Shown piece after piece: positions 59,576-64,000 of a stretch of 64,000 nt of DNA. The DNA lies in assembly GCA_016714785.1 (NCBI GenBank), contig JADKCC010000010.1, forward strand, positions 186,001-250,000. The letters are read 5' to 3'. The position numbers were made by a program, and so were the translations under genes. Each line of letters starts with the position of its first letter. Within the stretch, counting starts at the first letter, position 1. The stretch comes from Saprospiraceae bacterium. GTDB lineage: Bacteria; Bacteroidota; Bacteroidia; Chitinophagales; Saprospiraceae. The notes below the pieces were generated by a model. That model worked only from the letters and a program-made list of their open reading frames with translations, made no database searches and was not told the origin of the DNA.

Positions 59576-60046
59576 ATGGATTTCAATAAATGGACAAATA
59601 TTGTCAAAATAATTTTGCTTAAAATTGTGGAAGAAATAGAGCGCCGTATTAATGAAAAAAATGGTGTGGCAACTTCAGATTCATTCAGTTCGTCTTTATA
59701 TACTTCTTTGAAATTTATCATTTTGGAGCAGGTCGATGGATTGGTTGATGAAGCGATCTCGTATTCCAAAAAACAAATCAATGAGTTAACTTCATTGATA
59801 GCCCTCAAGATATCAATTATTTTAGCATCTTTGGTCTATGTTCTAATATTGGTAGGTATGGTCATGTTTTCTTTCATATTTTTTGCTATCACTTTTGCGA
59901 TTTATCTTGGAGATGTGCTCGGCAAAACCTATTATGGTTTTTTGATTACAGGTGGTATAATTGCTGTAATTACATCGATGATCTACTTATGGGGACATCA
60001 ATCCATATCTAATAGAATCAAAAGCCATCTCACCAAAATGATATGA
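59576..60046 (+). CDS. Holin superfamily III-like membrane protein
   Basis: 156 residues. The N-terminal part (about 1-75) is charged and helical (VEEIERRINEKNGVATSDSF). Two membrane segments follow (LASLVYVLILVGMVMFSFIF with AITFAIYL, and GFLITGGIIAVITSMIYLW), with a cationic tail (NRIKSHLTKMI). This matches the phage_holin_3_6/DUF1469 type of small membrane protein common in Bacteroidota chromosomes, where it is not usually a phage holin. It lies 70 bp after the nuclease-like gene in the same direction. Confidence 0.65.
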   Translation: MDFNKWTNIVKIILLKIVEEIERRINEKNGVATSDSFSSSLYTSLKFIILEQVDGLVDEAISYSKKQINELTSLIALKISIILASLVYVLILVGMVMFSFIFFAITFAIYLGDVLGKTYYGFLITGGIIAVITSMIYLWGHQSISNRIKSHLTKMI

Positions 60047-60105
60047 TGATGGTATGGAGCGTAGTGTGTTAAATACTAAAGTTTCGGGGCAAATTTTGCA
60101 CAATA

Positions 60106-60476
60106 ACTACTCTCAAAACCTTGAATCAAATTTAATTGTGCTCTTTGGGGCTAATGATTATACTATAGGTATGGCATTGTCGCTCGAGCCGCGACTGGCT
60201 TTAACTTTTTTGCATTGCCCAAAAAAGTAAACAAAAAACGCTAGTTCCGCTAAATCGCTCCGCGTACCGGAACAGGCTCCCCAAAGAGGTACACCTTGGT
60301 ATTACTACATCTCCCAAAGCAATATGTTGACGTTGTATTTCTAAATTTCCTTGTAAATTGTTTTAAAGTATTGATTATCAGTATTGTAAAGTAAGTTATT
60401 ATTTAATTATTTAATATGTAATTACGTAATTAATTAGTTGACATTAATCCATTTTTAAACTCCGAAACTTCAGTTA
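60106..60476. repeat. Dispersed 370-bp intergenic repeat, copy 2
   Basis: From ACTACTCTCAAAACCTTGAA to GAAACTTCAGTTA, in the same orientation as copy 1 (53133-53500). The middle TTTGCATTGCCCAAAAAAGT matches the fragment at 13525-13600 better than copy 1 does. It ends 8 bp before the aldo-keto reductase stop codon. Confidence 0.85.
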
Positions 60477-60483
60477 AATATTA

Positions 60484-61470
60484 CTATAATACCGAATCAA
60501 TTTTTGTCAATTCCGATTTTTCAAATGCTAAATTGTCCAAGGCCTTGAGACTATCTTCAAGCTGACTTACACTACTTGCACCCACAAGTACAGAAGTGAC
60601 TCTTTCATCTTTAAGCAGCCAAGATAATGCCATTTGTGCTAGAGATTGATTGCGCGCCTTTGCTATTTCGTTTAGTTTTTTGATTTTAACCAATATTTCT
60701 TTGGTTATGTGGTCACTTTGAAGTGCGCCGTGAGATTTTGCTGCTCTAGAGTCAGACGGAATTCCTTTGAGGTATTTGTCTGTCAATAATCCCTGTGCTA
60801 ATGGGGAGAAAGCAATACAACCCATACCTTTTTGTGCCAATACATCCAATAATTCTGGTTCTACCCATCTGTCAAGCATGGAGTATTTGGGTTGGTGTAT
60901 AAGACAAGGTGTGCCCATGGAACGCAATAGATTGGCTGCTTTGGTAGTTTGTTCCGCATCATAACTTGAGATGCCAGCATAGAGCGCTTTACCTTGCTGT
61001 ACAGCTGAAGCAAGTGCGCCCATCGTTTCTTCAATTGGTGTATTGGGATCAAACCGATGAGAATAAAAAATATCTACATAATCTACTTGCAACCTTTGTA
61101 AACTTTGGTCAAGGCTCGACAATATATATTTTCTGGAGCCCCATTCGCCATAAGGCCCAGGCCACATTAAATAGCCTGCCTTACTAGATATGATCAGTTC
61201 ATCTCTATATCCTTTAAAATCATTTTTTAAAATTTCGCCAACATTTTTTTCAGCTGATCCAGGAGGTGGACCATAATTATTGGCAAAATCAAAGTGCGTG
61301 ATTCCTTTGTCAAAGGCTTTGTAAATTATTTTTTTGTAAACAGTAGCATCATCCACATCACCGAAATTGTGCCAAAATCCAAGTGAAATCAAAGGCAATT
61401 GGATGCCACTTTTACCACTTCTTCGATACTGCATTTGTTGATATCTTTCGTTGGCCGGTTTGTAGGACAT
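60484..61470 (-). CDS. gpr: L-glyceraldehyde 3-phosphate reductase-like aldo-keto reductase
   Basis: 328 residues, typical for the AKR14/YghZ (Gpr) group. The start MSYKPANERYQQMQYRRSGK and LPLISLGFWHNFGD match the family opening. The catalytic tetrad is in place: Asp and Tyr in HFDFANNYGPPPGSAE, Lys in ISSKAGYLMWPGPYGEWG, His in FYSHRFDPNTP. The cofactor loop is SPLAQGLLTDKYL with later SVLVGASSVSQLEDSL. It reduces aldehydes with NADPH in the cytoplasm, with L-glyceraldehyde 3-phosphate as the family's known substrate. Monocistronic by spacing. Confidence 0.88.
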   Translation of the reverse strand: MSYKPANERYQQMQYRRSGKSGIQLPLISLGFWHNFGDVDDATVYKKIIYKAFDKGITHFDFANNYGPPPGSAEKNVGEILKNDFKGYRDELIISSKAGYLMWPGPYGEWGSRKYILSSLDQSLQRLQVDYVDIFYSHRFDPNTPIEETMGALASAVQQGKALYAGISSYDAEQTTKAANLLRSMGTPCLIHQPKYSMLDRWVEPELLDVLAQKGMGCIAFSPLAQGLLTDKYLKGIPSDSRAAKSHGALQSDHITKEILVKIKKLNEIAKARNQSLAQMALSWLLKDERVTSVLVGASSVSQLEDSLKALDNLAFEKSELTKIDSVL

Positions 61471-61597
61471 ATTAGTTGGCTTGAATGTGTCTGTAATTTT
61501 ATTTTAACAAAATTCTTTAGCAATAGTTTTTTATGAGAATTTATCAGTAAACAAATAACCAAATTATTCATGCCATATAAAATACAAGGCTGTAAAA

Positions 61598-62815
61598 TTA
61601 AGCATTCATCAATTTCATGTCTCCGACTATCAATCGGTCTAGTCTATAGGCAACGGCTACACTTAGTAAAATAATTCCGATACTAATGTAGCCTAAGATA
61701 TGATAATTGTGAATTGCATATTTCTCATCACTATAGGTGATCAAGCCACTCAATAGGGTAGCGAGACCAGAGCCCAAAGATTGGACACAAGAGTTGAGAC
61801 TCATAAAACTACCTCGGCTTTGAGTAGTAACGGCTTGTGTAGTCATGGCTTGACCAGGTACTGTTCTGCCAGTTGCAGTACTGAACCAAAGAGAAAACGT
61901 CAAGAGTATTATAAAAAGGGGCAAAGCAGGCATATTGGTAATAGCAAAAATAAAAAGTGTGGATAACAGTGCTGAAAATACAAAAACCTGTCTCTTTCCG
62001 AATCGATCAGCTAGTTTCCCAGCAAACTGTGCAGCAATCATTGCACTTAATCCACCACATAGATAGATCAGAGGTGTATTTGCTTGTAAGACACCAGCAT
62101 TAAATACCATGTAAGGATTGATCAATGGAATGATAATAAAATGACCACTAATCATCAAAAGGCTGAAAATCAAAGCCGTAACTTGAGTTTTGTTTCTGAA
62201 TATTAAGAAAAAATTACTGACTCTATCCTTAAGTATTACAGGATTGGCTAAGTGAGCATCTACATTTGGGATGAATCTTATCAACAATGGAAGTAAAACT
62301 GTACCCACACCTGCTACTACAATAAATGGAAAGTACCAATCAAAAGAATTGGCTAGAAACAAGCTAAATGGTACACCAACCACTGAAGCCAATGCAAATC
62401 CACCCATCAGTAAACCCATGGCTTGTCCACGTCTTTCATAAGGGATGACATCGCCTATTATACTGAGCACTTGTGCACCAATCAAACCACCAAAGATACC
62501 TGTCAAGACCCTCGCTAAAGACATAGTGTAATATCCCGTAGCAAATACGCAACCAAAAGTACCTAATAGAAAACCTGCATAAGCCCACAATAATAATTTT
62601 TTACGATCAAACTTGTCAGCAAAAAATATAGCAGCAAAACTACTTACGAATGCAGCCAAGGAATAAGATGAAACAATCACAGAAAACTGTGAGGTAGTCA
62701 GTGCCCATTTAGGCATCAAAATATTACCTAGAGGCATCATAATCATAAAATCAAGGATATGTGTAAAATTGAGCAATGCCAATAGGCTAACTAAAATAAT
62801 TTCGCTACGTTTCAA
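61598..62815 (-). CDS. Major facilitator superfamily transporter
   Basis: 405 residues with twelve predicted membrane segments. An MFS motif A-like loop lies between segments 2 and 3 (FFADKFDRKKLLLWAY), with a second in GKLADRFGKRQVFVF. A DHA1-type drug or sugar-efflux layout is likely: N-terminus LALLNFTHILDFMIMMPLG, GIFGGLIGAQVLSIIGDVIP in segment 4. The substrate is unknown. The start ATG at 62815 is followed by a short basic N-terminus. Inner membrane. Confidence 0.85.
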   Translation of the reverse strand: MKRSEIILVSLLALLNFTHILDFMIMMPLGNILMPKWALTTSQFSVIVSSYSLAAFVSSFAAIFFADKFDRKKLLLWAYAGFLLGTFGCVFATGYYTMSLARVLTGIFGGLIGAQVLSIIGDVIPYERRGQAMGLLMGGFALASVVGVPFSLFLANSFDWYFPFIVVAGVGTVLLPLLIRFIPNVDAHLANPVILKDRVSNFFLIFRNKTQVTALIFSLLMISGHFIIIPLINPYMVFNAGVLQANTPLIYLCGGLSAMIAAQFAGKLADRFGKRQVFVFSALLSTLFIFAITNMPALPLFIILLTFSLWFSTATGRTVPGQAMTTQAVTTQSRGSFMSLNSCVQSLGSGLATLLSGLITYSDEKYAIHNYHILGYISIGIILLSVAVAYRLDRLIVGDMKLMNA

Positions 62816-62972
62816 AATCTTATTTTGTTTATAGGATTCAAACAGTCAATAATTCTATTTTGTTGTTTATAGTGTAACTATTCAGGTGTTTACTATTTCA
62901 CTACAATTTTGTCACGATTTTTGCAACTTATAGGCAAAAATAGCGCCAAAATTAAGTTGGTTTTCCATTTTT

Positions 62973-63019
62973 ACCGCGGATATATATCCGCGGTTATTAA
63001 TATTCTACCCCTTTGGGGT
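62973..63019. repeat. Perfect 22-bp palindrome and adjacent small hairpin
   Basis: ACCGCGGATAT is followed immediately by ATATCCGCGGT (62973-62994), a perfect 22-bp palindrome. Then ACCCC-TTT-GGGGT at 63007-63019. The arrangement resembles the element at 6394-6427 and the one at 54053-54098, suggesting one palindromic family with an outer hairpin and a short ATA-rich spacer. Confidence 0.6.
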
Positions 63020-63090
63020 TATAGCTGAACAGTTACTTTATAGTAACATTAAATAGACGAATATTTGTTTTGTTAATGATAAAGAAATTA

Positions 63091-64000
63091 TCAAAACCGA
63101 TATTCGGTGGTCATGTATCCTATGACAGGAAGTGGCTTGCCCGAAAAATCATAAAATGTGTTGTTCTCCCAACTCGATCCTGTGCCCCATTGATCTTTTA
63201 GATTGCTACTGATCCAGCAAGGTTCCCAGTACATAATACCGCTACCACCACCATCGATGATGGCTTGAGTTAAGTCTTTCATATATTTTAGTTGATTTTC
63301 TTTGGTAGCACTATATCCTGTCGGTAGGTCGGATCCTGACAAAATATTTCCATAGTTATCTGCACCACGTGTAGTCCAAGGAAAAGCGGTTTCTACGATC
63401 ATTACCTCTTTCTTATATTTAGATTTTAGGTTTTTGATATTTGTCGTAATGGCTTCACTAGTTTTGATGTCAGACCATAGGTAGTAATGTGAAATACCTA
63501 AAATATCAAAGTCTGAGACACCAGCTTGATCGATGACTCCATTGGCCCAAGCATCCGCATTCTGAAATTGAGCCACATGAAGTATGATTTTTGGTTTTAT
63601 ATCAGATGATGCGGAAAAATCGCGTACAGCTTTAATTCCAGAAGAAAGTAATTGTCCGAAATTTTTATAATTATTGTTGTTTATTTTACCAATAGGGAAG
63701 CACATTCCGCCGTTATTTTCATTGCCAATTTGGATGAATTCTGGTGTGAGATTTTGTGCTTTTAGATATTGTAAAACTTTTGAAGTATAATTATAGATAG
63801 AGTCTTTTAGAACATTGAGATTAGAATTTTGCCAGGCTTTGGGTGTAGCTTGCTTTGCAGGGTCAGCCCAGTCATCACTATAGTGTAAGTCTAAGTTCAC
63901 CTGCATACCTGCTAGTTTTGCCCTTTTGATGGTTTTTGTTACATCGTCTAATTGGTGGTACTTTACGCTTCCATACAATGCTTTTTGCCAATCAGGCGTG
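63091..64000 (-). CDS. GH53 endo-beta-1,4-galactanase, partial (5' end outside window)
   Basis: The frame is open to the window edge (TPDWQKALYGSVKYHQLDDV), so the start lies beyond 64000. The body is the GH53 barrel: GMQVNLDLHYSDDWADPAKQ, acid/base Glu in FIQIGNENNGGMCFP, DFDILGISHYYLW, nucleophile Glu in VMIVETAFPWT, and GSGIMYWEPCWISS. All expected landmarks are present and about 303 residues are visible. It hydrolyses galactan side chains of pectin or arabinogalactan outside the cell. Presence of a signal peptide cannot be judged here. No T9SS tail: the gene stops at TEYRF. Confidence 0.9.
   Translation of the reverse strand, partial: TPDWQKALYGSVKYHQLDDVTKTIKRAKLAGMQVNLDLHYSDDWADPAKQATPKAWQNSNLNVLKDSIYNYTSKVLQYLKAQNLTPEFIQIGNENNGGMCFPIGKINNNNYKNFGQLLSSGIKAVRDFSASSDIKPKIILHVAQFQNADAWANGVIDQAGVSDFDILGISHYYLWSDIKTSEAITTNIKNLKSKYKKEVMIVETAFPWTTRGADNYGNILSGSDLPTGYSATKENQLKYMKDLTQAIIDGGGSGIMYWEPCWISSNLKDQWGTGSSWENNTFYDFSGKPLPVIGYMTTEYRF

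Noticed and set aside
59576..60046. Prophage lysis gene
   Set aside because: No endolysin, portal, capsid or integrase nearby; the family is common on Bacteroidota chromosomes outside prophages.
53133..60476. Composite transposon
   Set aside because: The flanking repeats carry no transposase, no terminal inverted repeats and no visible target duplication.
1..64000. tRNA, rRNA or riboswitch genes
   Set aside because: No cloverleaf with TTCGA/TTCAA arm and acceptor pairing, no rRNA core sequence and no known riboswitch consensus was recognised by eye in the intergenic regions.

Overview
The window is AT-rich bacterial DNA that reads as Bacteroidota, most likely a Saprospiraceae-like (Saprospiria) lineage. 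The evidence is: many secreted proteins ending in type IX secretion system (T9SS) sorting tails or a gliding-motility-type C-terminal domain; a TonB-dependent receptor with a CarboxypepD-like N-terminus; a two-component propeller sensor kinase; and promoters of the Bacteroidota form TAnnTTTG. The taxon is inferred from protein style only. I saw no rRNA, tRNA, transposase or CRISPR array.

Layout. 1-6.3 kb: a MORN/TonB-C lipoprotein, a multiply frameshifted Saprospiraceae-type gene, a DUF4139 protein, a broken retropepsin-like gene and a secreted serine hydrolase whose sorting tail is out of frame. 6.3-7.7 kb: non-coding, with palindromes and three adjacent tandem-repeat arrays. 7.7-13.2 kb: housekeeping genes (MerC-family protein, fabG, acyl-CoA carboxylase beta subunit, small asparaginase-like protein, ABC exporter). 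13.2-14 kb: a train of hairpins. 14-23 kb: secreted M43 metalloprotease, AraC regulator, TonB-linked receptor, BNR/VPS10-like secreted protein. 23-50 kb: a LuxR-type response regulator and propeller histidine kinase, a GH13 lipoprotein, a LytTR regulator, a SusF/L-domain protein in pieces, a short T9SS protein + collagen-like protein + lipoprotein operon, a giant repeat protein, and two more large T9SS proteins. 50-53 kb: LpxH-like phosphoesterase, glycosyltransferase, endonuclease/exonuclease/phosphatase. 53-60.5 kb: two ~370-bp direct repeats bracketing a CotH protein, a nuclease-like protein, a holin-like protein and an uncharacterised Bacteroidota family. 60.5-64 kb: aldo-keto reductase, MFS transporter and a GH53 galactanase cut by the window end.

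The strongest non-obvious signal is regulatory. An 18-bp oriented near-palindrome, TCACATCATCATGTGACA, occurs five times between 26.7 and 45.5 kb. Each copy points at a TAnnTTTG promoter. In four of the five the gap is exactly 33 nt, and in the fifth it is 31 nt with a degenerate box. The promoters drive the response-regulator/kinase operon, the LytTR gene, the collagen-like operon and two large T9SS-secreted proteins. This defines a candidate local regulon for cell-surface proteins, plausibly run by the two-component system encoded in its midst.

Many large surface-protein genes here are interrupted by single-base shifts, several of them in short coding-strand A-tracts. These may be assembly errors, slippage (phase variation) or true decay, and the sequence alone cannot decide.
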